A DNA stretch of 55,049 nucleotides, from the NCBI GenBank assembly GCA_902572075.1, contig CACGER010000008.1, forward strand, positions 1-55,049, written 5' to 3'. Shown here piece after piece: positions 35,182-43,706 of this stretch; the stretch's first letter is position 1; each line of letters opens with the position of its first letter. The translations under genes were made by a program, and so were the position numbers. The notes beneath the pieces were generated by a model that saw nothing but the letters and a program-made list of their open reading frames with translations, had not been told where the DNA came from and made no database searches. The stretch is from an uncultured Prochlorococcus sp. (GTDB taxonomy: Bacteria > Cyanobacteriota > Cyanobacteriia > PCC-6307 > Cyanobiaceae).

Positions 35182-35745
35182 ATGGATTCAAGGAGAATTA
35201 GAAATCTTAGAAATAGTTTTGATAAAAATATTGTTGATAAACAGGTTGATAAAATTTTCGAAACTGGAAGACAATTTGTTGATGGAGTATCTGGTGCCAG
35301 GCCAGGAAAAAGAAGGAACTCAGATTTTCAAGGAATAACAAGTAAGAGTGTTAAAAAAGTAGGAAGATGGGTATCTGAAAAAGTGGATTTATTTTTTGAT
35401 GAAGATAATGATGATTGGAATGATGAGAATTTTTACGATGATAACAGGGATATTAAGACATTTTCCAGAGAATCAAATTCTTATGAATCTGCTAAACAGC
35501 ACTCAAAAAGACCTTTAGAAGCAATATCTTTAAGGCAACCAAAAAATTTACAGACAACTGAGCAAAAAAAATTACCTTACGTGAAAGATAGTAAGGACGA
35601 AGATTGGCCAGATGAAATGGATTTCAAAGTTGAAAGATGGCAAAGAGCTTCAGAAACAGAGATTAATACTTCGAGAGATCAATCAAATCAACAAGTTCAA
35701 TCAAAATCAAGAAATCTTCCCAGATCAAGAAGAAGAAGAGTATAG
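35182..35745 (+). CDS. Conserved unknown, charged, disordered C-terminus
   Basis: I do not recognise this 187-aa protein. The N-terminal 75 residues are basic and probably helical (MDSRRIRNLRNSFDKN and SVKKVGRWVSEKVDLFF). A strongly acidic stretch follows (FFDEDNDDWNDENFYDDN). A second acidic/Trp segment, KDEDWPDEMDFKVERWQRAS, lies near residue 140, and the last 35 residues are Gln/Ser/Arg-rich and end RSRRRRV. Alternating charge blocks of this kind suggest a scaffold or nucleic-acid-associated protein, but no domain supports a function. It starts 83 bp after the SprT-like gene on the same strand. Its 3' end overlaps the convergent chorismate-lyase-like gene by 21 bp. Confidence 0.75.
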   Translation: MDSRRIRNLRNSFDKNIVDKQVDKIFETGRQFVDGVSGARPGKRRNSDFQGITSKSVKKVGRWVSEKVDLFFDEDNDDWNDENFYDDNRDIKTFSRESNSYESAKQHSKRPLEAISLRQPKNLQTTEQKKLPYVKDSKDEDWPDEMDFKVERWQRASETEINTSRDQSNQQVQSKSRNLPRSRRRRV

Positions 35746-36267
35746 TTTCGTAAATTCTTTAATTCCTGAATAGCCTAATAAACTTTCTAAATGTGGATTG
35801 AATACTTCTCTAATAATTGTTAGGGGCTTTTTGTCTCGAAAAAATCTATAATTTCTTGACCAAAATGGACCTTTAAAACAAAATTGATCCTCTAACCAAT
35901 TTGAATTAACAAGTGAAATTCGATCAACTTCTCTAAATAATTCTGATCTGTCTTGTGTCAAATTCTTCCATATTGGTTCTTCTTTGGCTTTTAAATTTTC
36001 ATTCACTTGTTCTGCATTCCACCAACTTTCAGCCCATGCTAGGTTTTTATTATTATTATTAATCCATACTTGTCTTCTAATTAAAGGTCCATTTAACTGA
36101 TTTAACTCTTTAGGTCCCTCTGCGATGAATAGAGGATCTAATTGCATTGAAATTAATTTAATTTTCGTCTCTTGATTAGTTAAAAGCTGTAAATGTCTAG
36201 TTGGACTTCCATCCCCAAGCAGCATTAATTTCCATGGACCCGAAATTTTTGGTAATGAATTTTTCAC
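35725..36267 (-). CDS. Chorismate lyase-like protein (Ycf21/DUF98 family)
   Basis: Chorismate lyase releases 4-hydroxybenzoate and pyruvate from chorismate, the first step to the plastoquinone ring in cyanobacteria. The 180-aa protein has LLGDGSPTRHLQLLTNQ near the N-terminus, IRRQVWINNNNKNLAWAESW in the middle, and NYRFFRDKKPLTIIREVFNP near the C-terminus. This is the arrangement of the cyanobacterial/plastid Ycf21-type enzyme rather than Escherichia coli UbiC. Activity is inferred from family. It runs convergently with the 187-aa unknown, overlapping by 21 bp, and ends an apparent minus-strand run downstream of mnmG's divergent neighbour region. No regulation visible. Confidence 0.75.
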   Translation of the reverse strand: MKNSLPKISGPWKLMLLGDGSPTRHLQLLTNQETKIKLISMQLDPLFIAEGPKELNQLNGPLIRRQVWINNNNKNLAWAESWWNAEQVNENLKAKEEPIWKNLTQDRSELFREVDRISLVNSNWLEDQFCFKGPFWSRNYRFFRDKKPLTIIREVFNPHLESLLGYSGIKEFTKLYSSSS

Positions 36268-36348
36268 TAAAAAAGTAGAGGCTTTTTCTTCCCATAAAAT
36301 TTTTGGTGATTTAAAAAGTTTATTATTCAGTGCTCAGACGTAATCCTT

Positions 36349-38316
36349 TTAAGATGATAACTTTTTTTCGACAAAAATATTTGCCTTTTCTTTTTTTATT
36401 TCTCTTATTTTTAGCCAAACAAGTAATGCAGTTAAATCAGCTTTGCTTACACCGGGAATTTTTGACGCATCACCAAAATTTTTTGGTTTTATCCTATTCA
36501 AATTTTCTCTAGCTTCTAAAGATAATGTCTCTATCTTTTCATAATTTATTTCTTGAGGCAGAGATTTACAGCTTTGACGATTTATTTGTTCTATGTTGTT
36601 TTTTTGTCTTTTAAGGTAACCCTCGTATTTAATATCTATTTCAACACCTTCTTGTATTGAAGAATCTAGATTTCTTTCATTCAAATTATATTTAATTAGA
36701 TCTGAATAATGAAAGTTTGGTCTTTTTAAGAGTTCTTTCAAAGTTGTTGAGCCTTTGATTTTTGATCCCGTTTCTAATTCTATTTTTTTTGATATTTCCT
36801 CGGTATTTTTTAAACGAGTGTTATTTAATCTAAATTTCTCTTCTTCGAGGAGGTTCATTTTTTCTTGATAGGCCGACCATCTTTTATCATTAATTAGCCC
36901 TATTTGATAACCTAATGGTGTTAATCTTCTATCTGCATTATCTCCTCTGAGAGTTAACCTATATTCACTCCTACTAGTGAGGACTCTATACGGTTCTTTG
37001 AGATCTTTTGTAATTAAATCATTGATCATTGTTCCTATATAGCTACTTTCTCTAGTGAAGATTATTGGATCTTTTTTGTTTAGTTTTCTTGTCGCATTCA
37101 CTCCCGCAACTAATCCTTGTGCTGCTGCTTCTTCATAACCAGTAGTGCCATTAATTTGTCCGGCGCTAAATAAATATTCAATTTCTTTCGTTTCGAGTGA
37201 TGTTTGGAGCTGTGTTGCAGGTATGTAGTCATACTCCACAGCATATGCTGGTCGCAACATTTTACATTCACCTAATCCAGGTAAGGTCCTTAAAAGTTCT
37301 AATTGAATATTTTCGGGTAAACCTGTAGAAAATCCTTGTACATATATTTCAGGGGTATTAATTCCTTCTGGTTCTAAGAAAATTTGATGTGATTCTTTAT
37401 CAGCAAATTTGACGATTTTATCTTCAATTGATGGACAATATCTTGGCCCCTTACTATCAATGAAACCGCCGTAAATTGGAGTTAAATGTAAATTGTCTCT
37501 TATTAGTTGATGTGTTTTGGTAGTTGTTCTTGTGATGTGACAACTAACTTGGGGCATATTATTTTTTATATCTGGGTCAAACGAAAAATATTTATCTGCT
37601 GCAGTACTTGGTTGAATATCTAATTCATCAAAAATGATACTTCTTTTATCAACTCTTGCTGGAGTTCCTGTTTTTAAACGTTCTGTTTTTATACCAATTT
37701 CGTGCAAATTCTGAGTAAGGCCTTGTGCTGCTTGTTCGCCTGATCTACCAGCTGACATTGATTTATTTCCTATCCATATTCTTCCTTCTAAAAACGTACC
37801 AGCTGTGATGATAACTGACCTTGCTGAATAATAACTACCAAAGAATGTTTTTACACCCTTTATTCTTTTTTTTAAGATTTTTTTTGAGTTCAATCCAATT
37901 TGTTCAGTTTTTGCAATATCCAGTTCAGTAATCATTGCTTCTTTTAAAGATAAATTATCTGTATTTTGTAGTATTTCGATCATTCTTTTTGAGTATTCTC
38001 TTTTATCTGTCTGAGCTCTTAACGCCCATACAGCTGGGCCTCTACTTGCATTTAATATTCTTTTTTGAATAGCCGTCTCATCGGCTAATTTACCAATAAT
38101 TCCACCTAATGCATCAACTTCATGAACCAATTGACTTTTTGCTGGTCCCCCAACTGCAGGGTTGCACGGCTGCCAGGCAATTCTATCTAGATTGATTGTA
38201 AATAAGGCAGTAGAAAAACCTAATTTTGCTGTTGTTATAGCGGCTTCGCATCCTGCATGTCCTCCTCCAATAACGATGACGTCAAAAGATTCATTTGTTG
38301 AGTGATGATCTTGCAT
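36349..38316 (-). CDS. mnmG: tRNA 5-carboxymethylaminomethyluridine-modifying enzyme MnmG
   Basis: MnmG (GidA) works with MnmE to add the carboxymethylaminomethyl group to U34 of certain tRNAs, using FAD and methylene-THF. The N-terminal dinucleotide fold is [20 protein letters not shown] (about residues 13-32). [31 protein letters not shown] and [20 protein letters not shown] are family blocks; the last third is the helical C-terminal domain that binds MnmE. Length (655 aa) is typical. It is preceded by dnaB with 12 bp between, and rplI lies before that, so rplI-dnaB-mnmG look like one transcript. Confidence 0.96.
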   Translation of the reverse strand: MQDHHSTNESFDVIVIGGGHAGCEAAITTAKLGFSTALFTINLDRIAWQPCNPAVGGPAKSQLVHEVDALGGIIGKLADETAIQKRILNASRGPAVWALRAQTDKREYSKRMIEILQNTDNLSLKEAMITELDIAKTEQIGLNSKKILKKRIKGVKTFFGSYYSARSVIITAGTFLEGRIWIGNKSMSAGRSGEQAAQGLTQNLHEIGIKTERLKTGTPARVDKRSIIFDELDIQPSTAADKYFSFDPDIKNNMPQVSCHITRTTTKTHQLIRDNLHLTPIYGGFIDSKGPRYCPSIEDKIVKFADKESHQIFLEPEGINTPEIYVQGFSTGLPENIQLELLRTLPGLGECKMLRPAYAVEYDYIPATQLQTSLETKEIEYLFSAGQINGTTGYEEAAAQGLVAGVNATRKLNKKDPIIFTRESSYIGTMINDLITKDLKEPYRVLTSRSEYRLTLRGDNADRRLTPLGYQIGLINDKRWSAYQEKMNLLEEEKFRLNNTRLKNTEEISKKIELETGSKIKGSTTLKELLKRPNFHYSDLIKYNLNERNLDSSIQEGVEIDIKYEGYLKRQKNNIEQINRQSCKSLPQEINYEKIETLSLEARENLNRIKPKNFGDASKIPGVSKADLTALLVWLKIREIKKEKANIFVEKKLSS

Positions 38317-38328
38317 TTAAGGAGCGAT

Positions 38329-39711
38329 TTACTTGGCTAAATTCCTAAATCTTGTAAATTGAGGTTCAAATAATAATTTAACAGTTCCTACGGGTCCATT
38401 TCTATGTTTAGTGACAATGATTTCTGTAATTCCTCTATCTTCAGTCTCCGGATTATAATATTCATCTCTATAAATCATTAATACTAAATCTGCGTCTTGT
38501 TCAATAGATCCTGACTCTCTTAGATCGCTTAACATTGGTCTTTTGTTTGTTCTAGACTCAACCCCTCTACTAAGCTGAGATAAAGCTACTACTGGTACTT
38601 TTAATTCTCTGGCCATGCTTTTAAGACCTCTTGTTATTCGTGAAAGTTCTTGCACTCTATTATCAGGGGTTGATCCTTCCATCAACTGCAGATAATCAAT
38701 CACAATTAATCCAAGTTCTTTTTTTTGTTCAGCTATTAATCTTCTGCACAGAGATCTCATCTCTAGAACACTTAAGTTAGGCTTGTCATCTATAAATATT
38801 GGTAATTGACCTAATGAATTGATACCTTCTCCGAGTAATGGCCATTCATCTTGCTGTAATCTTCCTGTTCTTAGCCTGCCACTTTCGATTCCGACTTCCA
38901 TAGAGAGCAGTCTATATGTCAACTGTTCTTTACTCATTTCAAGGCTAAATACACACACAGGTAAATCTTGAGATTGTGCAACATTTTTAGCCAGATTAAG
39001 AACTATTGAAGTTTTCCCCATTGAAGGTCTTCCAGCAACAATTATTAAATCACTTCTTTGAAAACCTTGAGTCATCGCATCAAGATCGTAGAAATTAACA
39101 GGAATTCCAGCTACTGAAGTACCTAATGATCTTGACTCTATTTCATTGAAAGTACTTGTAAGGATTTCAGCTGCTTGAGTCAGACCTTTTGAAGGTTTTT
39201 CTTGACTGATTTCAAATATTTTTTGCTCTGCTTTATCTAGAACTTCATTAGTATCTTGAGTTTGATCAAAACCTAGTTGAACCACTTCATTCCCAGATCT
39301 AATAAGTTGTCTTCTCATGAATTTGTCGTTAATTAAATTAGCAACTTGTTCTATGGAAGCTGTAGAGGAAACATTTTCAACGAGTTCTACCAGTTTGCTG
39401 TTTCCTCCAATTTTTTCTAGTGATCCATTATCTGCTAACCAAGCACTCATTGATGTTAAATCAGTTGGTTTTCCCTGGGTATGCAACATTAATGCTGTTC
39501 TATAAATTTCCTGATGGGCATTTATATAAAAAGCTTCAGGTTTAATTAAGTCTGCAATTCTTCCGATCGCGTCAGGATCAAGAAGTATGCCACCAAGAAC
39601 AGCTTCCTCTGCTTGAACGTTTTGAGGAGGAACTAACCCAGCATTTTCACTATTAAAATCTTTTTTAAAATTTTTATTTTGCCCATTATTTGGAAAAGGT
39701 ACAGAAACCAT
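38329..39711 (-). CDS. dnaB: Replicative DNA helicase
   Basis: DnaB is the hexameric 5'-3' helicase at the replication fork. The N-terminal primase-interacting domain has PPQNVQAEEAVLGGILLDPD. The RecA-like domain has the Walker A loop VAGRPSMGKTSIVLNLA (about residues 225-241), LGLIVIDYLQLMEG (Walker B) and VVALSQLSRGVESR. Length (460 aa) corresponds to the mature protein with no intein, unlike some freshwater cyanobacterial dnaB genes. The C-terminus EIIVTKHRNGPVGTVKLLFE is canonical. It sits between rplI (58 bp to the stop of that region) and mnmG (12 bp) on the minus strand. Confidence 0.97.
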   Translation of the reverse strand: MVSVPFPNNGQNKNFKKDFNSENAGLVPPQNVQAEEAVLGGILLDPDAIGRIADLIKPEAFYINAHQEIYRTALMLHTQGKPTDLTSMSAWLADNGSLEKIGGNSKLVELVENVSSTASIEQVANLINDKFMRRQLIRSGNEVVQLGFDQTQDTNEVLDKAEQKIFEISQEKPSKGLTQAAEILTSTFNEIESRSLGTSVAGIPVNFYDLDAMTQGFQRSDLIIVAGRPSMGKTSIVLNLAKNVAQSQDLPVCVFSLEMSKEQLTYRLLSMEVGIESGRLRTGRLQQDEWPLLGEGINSLGQLPIFIDDKPNLSVLEMRSLCRRLIAEQKKELGLIVIDYLQLMEGSTPDNRVQELSRITRGLKSMARELKVPVVALSQLSRGVESRTNKRPMLSDLRESGSIEQDADLVLMIYRDEYYNPETEDRGITEIIVTKHRNGPVGTVKLLFEPQFTRFRNLAK

Positions 39712-39769
39712 ATCTTTAATTGCTTAGATATATACTCTGGCTACTTTTCAAAATAATGCAACAAATTGA

Positions 39770-40225
39770 TTAACTTGTTACTTCAATATTTACTTCTGCA
39801 TTTACTTCTGGATGTAATTTTATTTTTGCAGTAAAGGAACCTAAATTATGAATATCAGGAACAGTAATGTTTCTTCTATCAATTTCTTTTTTAGTAGCCG
39901 CTTCTATCGCTTCTGCAACATCACCATTGGTAACCGTTCCAAAAAGGACACCATCTTCTCCAACCTGTTTTTTGATAGAGAATCTACCTATTGTAGATAA
40001 TGCAGTTTGGAAATCTAAAGCTTCTTGCTTTAATTTATCAGCAGCGATTTTTTCTTTTTCTTTCTTCCTCTCAATTTGTTTAAGGACAGCTGGTGTTACG
40101 TTCATTGCCTTGCCATAAGGTAATAGAAAATTTCTTGCGTATCCTGGTGCTACATCAACTAGATCTCCTTCTTTACCTAGTGATGCGATTGATTCAGTTA
40201 ATGCGACTTGTACTCTTTTAGCCAT
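39770..40225 (-). CDS. rplI: 50S ribosomal protein L9
   Basis: L9 binds 23S rRNA at the base of the L1 stalk and stabilises frame maintenance. The N-domain is [20 protein letters not shown] with [14 protein letters not shown], followed by a long central helix (about residues 45-75) and the C-domain with [20 protein letters not shown] start at the ATG at 40225 (151 aa); an ATG at 40240 would add five residues not found in the family. It is 20 bp downstream of the desaturase gene and is followed by dnaB on the same strand. Confidence 0.96.
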   Translation of the reverse strand: MAKRVQVALTESIASLGKEGDLVDVAPGYARNFLLPYGKAMNVTPAVLKQIERKKEKEKIAADKLKQEALDFQTALSTIGRFSIKKQVGEDGVLFGTVTNGDVAEAIEAATKKEIDRRNITVPDIHNLGSFTAKIKLHPEVNAEVNIEVTS

Positions 40226-40245
40226 GAAAATATTGAACAATATAG

Positions 40246-41184
40246 TTAATAATAAGACCTAGAGGGTAACTTTACTTTTTTTGCAAGACCAAATTTCGCA
40301 AGAATCTTAATATGTTCCCATGTTATGTCTATCTGACCTTTAAATAATCCTTGTTTTGCCGAATTGGGAAATGCATGATGGTTATTATGCCAACCTTCTC
40401 CAAAAGTTAATGCAGCAACCCATGCATTGTTTTTAGATGAATCACCACTTTCAAATGGTGCTTTACCCCAACAATGCGTAGCGGAGTTGACCAACCAAGT
40501 TATATGATAAACAACCACAAGCCTCAATGGAATTCCCCAAAGGACAAGACCCCATCCTCCAACTCCTAATTTTTGACCTATTGCGTACAATGTCAGTCCA
40601 ATAGGAATTTGCAAGAATAAAAAATATTTATTTAAAAATCTATAATATGGATCCTTTATTAAATCTGCACTTAGTTTTGGAACAGCTTTTAGTGCTTCTA
40701 CGTCTTTAAACATCCAGCCCATATGACTCCACCAAAACCCCTTTTTACTATTGTGATGATCTACTTCAGTATCTGAAAAAGAGTGGTGATGCCTATGTAA
40801 ACCTACCCAATCTATTGGTCCATGCTGGCAACTTATGGCTCCACAGGTAGCAAAAAATCTTTCTAACCATCTTGGTACAATGAACGATCTGTGTGATAAC
40901 AATCTGTGATATCCAAGGGTGACTCCTAAACAAGCAGTTACCCAGTAAAAAAATAATAATGAAGTGACTGCAGGGAGACTCCAAAATTTTGGTTGTATAG
41001 CTAAAAGGGAAAGAATATGTATTGCAACCATAAAAACTATTGTTCCCCACGTTTTATGTAGTCTTGGAGGATATCTTTTTGAATGACTGGAAGGTTCCAG
41101 TAATTTTTCTGAGAGTTCTATAACTTTTTCAGCTGGAACAGGTTTTTTTAATTTTGCTGTTTCTTGGAAAATTACTGAATTCAT
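40246..41184 (-). CDS. desC: Acyl-lipid fatty acid desaturase (delta-9 type, DesC-like)
   Basis: This membrane di-iron enzyme inserts a double bond in acyl chains, probably at delta-9, using ferredoxin and oxygen. The three His boxes are HRLLSH (residues 93-98), HRHHH (130-134) and HNNHH (266-270), the arrangement of stearoyl/acyl-lipid delta-9 desaturases. Hydrophobic pairs flank box 1 and lie around residues 185-230. The 312-aa length fits. Position specificity is from family resemblance only. The start ATG at 41184 faces the GTG-initiated HTH-like gene across 75 bp, which holds divergent promoters. rplI starts 20 bp downstream. Confidence 0.88.
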   Translation of the reverse strand: MNSVIFQETAKLKKPVPAEKVIELSEKLLEPSSHSKRYPPRLHKTWGTIVFMVAIHILSLLAIQPKFWSLPAVTSLLFFYWVTACLGVTLGYHRLLSHRSFIVPRWLERFFATCGAISCQHGPIDWVGLHRHHHSFSDTEVDHHNSKKGFWWSHMGWMFKDVEALKAVPKLSADLIKDPYYRFLNKYFLFLQIPIGLTLYAIGQKLGVGGWGLVLWGIPLRLVVVYHITWLVNSATHCWGKAPFESGDSSKNNAWVAALTFGEGWHNNHHAFPNSAKQGLFKGQIDITWEHIKILAKFGLAKKVKLPSRSYY

Positions 41185-41233
41185 GATATTGAAATACTAT
41201 TTTCAAAATTACCGATATGTAATATTATCATAC

Positions 41234-41239
41234 TATACT
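41234..41239 (+). promoter_or_regulatory. Candidate -10 box for the 41.26 kb gene cluster
   Basis: TATACT lies about 20 bp before the GTG at 41260, in the 75-bp gap shared with the divergent desaturase gene. A start near 41246 would give a very short leader. No clear -35 is seen. Assigned by eye. Confidence 0.3.
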
Positions 41240-41259
41240 ATTGATAAGTTTAATTATCT

Positions 41260-41958
41260 GTGAGTCTCGGATATCGCGATAAATTATCTAGAGGTCGAAG
41301 GGCTATGGCTCATTTGATACACCTCTGGCATGAAAGAAATGGTTGGTCTCACAGAGTATTGCCATTACTTTCAGAAGTTCTTGATTTAGGTAAAGTTCAT
41401 AATTCGCAAATTTCTAATCTTAGGAATGGGAAGTTATCTTCTCCTGGTCCTGAAGTTTTTCTAGCTTTAGCTCAAGTCAATACGATACTTGATCAAGGCA
41501 TTGAAAAAATCAGGGATCGTTTTGAAAGTGATTACCCAGAGTTATGGAAATCTTTGGAAGAGTCTGCATTACCCCTAAAAAATGATTCTGGTAATCCATT
41601 GTCGGCCGGGGAATTATTTGAGATATTTTCAGGATTAAAATCTCTACCTTCATCTTTTGACTGGTACATAGAAGATGAAGAAGCTTCTGCTTTAAGTGAT
41701 GCTCTTTCAGTGCATTTTTGTCAGAATAAGCCTTGGAGATCGTGTAAAATCCAGGTAATGGGAGCTTATGCTGTTTATAAATCTGCCCGTAGAGAACGTT
41801 TTGCTGAGGTAATTGCAGGAATTAGAGATTATACGGCAGAAGAATTAGATGGAGAACTTCTGGATTTATATGAGGCTTCAAAAAAACTTTCTTATTTTCA
41901 GGGCAGTGGACCTAATGCTTTCCTCGCTGAATTAAGAAATTTAGCTTCTGGAAAATAA
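41260..41958 (+). CDS. Conserved cyanobacterial unknown with HTH-like N-terminus
   Basis: This 232-aa protein starts at a GTG (MSLGYRDKLSRGRRAMAHL). Residues 20-75 resemble a helix-turn-helix of the XRE/Cro kind: WSHRVLPLLSEVLDL, then NSQISNLRNGKLSSPGPEVF and LALAQVN, where SNLRNGK sits as the recognition-helix end. The rest is helical and acidic, with no enzyme motif, and ends AFLAELRNLASGK. I do not recognise the family. It is 18 bp upstream of the PLP-enzyme gene, which is 2 bp from gcvH, so it may be co-transcribed with a glycine-cleavage operon and could regulate it; that is inference. Confidence 0.75.
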   Translation: MSLGYRDKLSRGRRAMAHLIHLWHERNGWSHRVLPLLSEVLDLGKVHNSQISNLRNGKLSSPGPEVFLALAQVNTILDQGIEKIRDRFESDYPELWKSLEESALPLKNDSGNPLSAGELFEIFSGLKSLPSSFDWYIEDEEASALSDALSVHFCQNKPWRSCKIQVMGAYAVYKSARRERFAEVIAGIRDYTAEELDGELLDLYEASKKLSYFQGSGPNAFLAELRNLASGK

Positions 41959-41976
41959 CATGAATTTTCATAATAA

Positions 41977-43269
41977 ATGACTCTTGAAAATAACTTAAAG
42001 CTGGCTGAAAATGTTGTTCTTTCTGTCGAAGAGAGTTTAAGTAAAGTTTTCCAAGAAAGGTCCAATCAGGTTTTCCAGAAATTAGAAAATATTTTGACAA
42101 TTTTTAAGGAAGAAAAAGTTTCTACTAGTCATTTCAATCAATCTTCTGGTAGTGGTCATGATGATATATCTAGAGAAAAAATTGATGCGGTCTTTGCAAG
42201 ATTGTTTCTTGCTGAAAAGGCTGCTGTGAGGATGCAATTTGTAAGTGGAACCCATGCAATAAGTTCTGTCTTATTTGGAATTCTTCGACCTGGAGATGTC
42301 ATGTTGTCTCTTACAGGACAGCCATATGACACGTTAGAGGAAGTCATAGGAATAAGGGGAGGAGGAAAAGGATCACTTAAAGATTTTGAGATTGAATATA
42401 AGCAAGTAAATATCTGCGAAAATTTTGATTCTTTTGAAGAAAAAATTGTTCATTTTTTTAAAGAAAATTCATGCAAATTAGTATTCATACAAAAAAGTTG
42501 TGGATATAGTTGGAGAAAGTCTCTTACGAATCATCAGATAGAGAAAATTTGTAGTCTTATTCATTCTCTTGATCCTAACTGTATATGTTTTGTTGATAAC
42601 TGTTATGGTGAGCTTGTTGAAGATAGTGAACCAATTTCTAAAGGGGCAAATATAATTGCTGGATCATTGATTAAAAATTTGGGAGGAACAATAGTTCCTA
42701 CTGGTGGGTACATTGCAGGAGATGCAGAGTTGGTTGAGATGGCATGTTCTAGATTAACCTCACCAGGCATTGGTTCTTCTGCAGGAATAAATTTTGGACT
42801 AGGAAGATTAATTTTGCAGGGTTTGTTTTTAGCACCACAAATTGTTCACGAATCACTAAAAGGTGCTGATATGGTTGCAGCAGTCTTTAAAAATTTAGGA
42901 TTTAAGGTTTTACCAGAGCCAGCAACTTATAGATCTGATCTTATTCAGTCAGTAAGATTGAATAATCCTGATTTAGTACAAAAAGTTTGTCAATCTTTTC
43001 AAAATTCTTCACCAGTAGATTCTTTTCTGAATGTTGTTCCATCATCAATGGATGGATATGATTCAAAATTATTAATGGCAGGAGGTACCTTTATTGAAGG
43101 TAGCACAAGTGAATTTTCTGCTGATGCCCCTCTAAGAGATCCTTACAATATTTATGTTCAAGGTGGTTCTCACATAGCTCACATCAAAATTGCATTAATT
43201 CGATTATTATCTGAACTATTAGAGGAAAAATTAATTTCAAAGGATTCTCTACTTCCTTTATCTACTTAA
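41977..43269 (+). CDS. PLP enzyme, methionine gamma-lyase-like (aluminium-resistance family)
   Basis: This is a fold-type I PLP enzyme of 430 aa, in the family annotated as methionine gamma-lyase-like or aluminium resistance protein. The PLP-contact segment is FVSGTHAISSVLFGILRPGD (about residues 88-107), the Asp is in CICFVDNCYGELVE, and the PLP Lys is probably in IIAGSLIKNLGGTIVPTGGY. A conserved C-terminal block DPYNIYVQGGSHIAHIKIAL follows. The real reaction of this family is not well established; carbon-sulfur lyase activity on methionine or cysteine is a family guess. It stands 2 bp before gcvH, which is striking because GcvP is also a PLP enzyme acting on glycine. Confidence 0.85.
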   Translation: MTLENNLKLAENVVLSVEESLSKVFQERSNQVFQKLENILTIFKEEKVSTSHFNQSSGSGHDDISREKIDAVFARLFLAEKAAVRMQFVSGTHAISSVLFGILRPGDVMLSLTGQPYDTLEEVIGIRGGGKGSLKDFEIEYKQVNICENFDSFEEKIVHFFKENSCKLVFIQKSCGYSWRKSLTNHQIEKICSLIHSLDPNCICFVDNCYGELVEDSEPISKGANIIAGSLIKNLGGTIVPTGGYIAGDAELVEMACSRLTSPGIGSSAGINFGLGRLILQGLFLAPQIVHESLKGADMVAAVFKNLGFKVLPEPATYRSDLIQSVRLNNPDLVQKVCQSFQNSSPVDSFLNVVPSSMDGYDSKLLMAGGTFIEGSTSEFSADAPLRDPYNIYVQGGSHIAHIKIALIRLLSELLEEKLISKDSLLPLST

Positions 43270-43271
43270 TC

Positions 43272-43661
43272 ATGTCTTACAAGTTTCCAGACAACCTCAA
43301 CTATGCTGATACTCATGAATATGTCTTGGAAGAAAATGGATTATTAAAAATTGGAGTTAGTGAATTCGCTATAGATCAATTAGGAGATATTGTTTTTGTT
43401 GAATTAGCTGATGAAGGTGCGACTTTAGAGAAAGGCGAGACTTTTGGAACAATAGAATCAGTTAAGGCCGTTGAGGAAGTCTATCTGCCTTTTTCAGGGA
43501 AAATAGTATCTGTAAATGAAAGTGTTATTGAGAACCCTGAGCTTTTACAGAATGATCCGATTGGAGACGGTTGGTTAGTCATTTTGAAACCAGACTCAAA
43601 AGCATCAATTGCTGATTTGATGACTTCTGAAGAATATCAATCAAAGGTTGTACCAAAATAA
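43272..43661 (+). CDS. gcvH: Glycine cleavage system H protein
   Basis: GcvH carries the lipoyl group that shuttles the aminomethyl intermediate from GcvP to GcvT and is reoxidised by lipoamide dehydrogenase. The 129-aa chain begins YKFPDNLNYADTHEYV. The lipoyl Lys is in FGTIESVKAVEEVYLPFSG (about residue 65), with the flanking Gly-rich hairpin intact. VIENPELLQNDPIGDGWLV completes the lipoyl fold. It starts 2 bp after the PLP-enzyme gene and gcvP follows 45 bp later. No glycine riboswitch-like structure is seen between or before them. Confidence 0.97.
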   Translation: MSYKFPDNLNYADTHEYVLEENGLLKIGVSEFAIDQLGDIVFVELADEGATLEKGETFGTIESVKAVEEVYLPFSGKIVSVNESVIENPELLQNDPIGDGWLVILKPDSKASIADLMTSEEYQSKVVPK

Positions 43662-43706
43662 GGCAAAATTTTTAAAAAGAGCTATTTTAAAGAAAAATAT
43701 TTTAAT

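Noticed and set aside
32459..36267. Prophage or genomic island around the T4-type ligase
   Set aside because: No integrase, structural or tail genes, no flanking direct repeats seen, and the tRNA is 4 kb away with an intact 3' end and no duplicate.
38329..39711. DnaB intein
   Set aside because: The 460-aa frame is collinear with ordinary DnaB and leaves no room for an intein.
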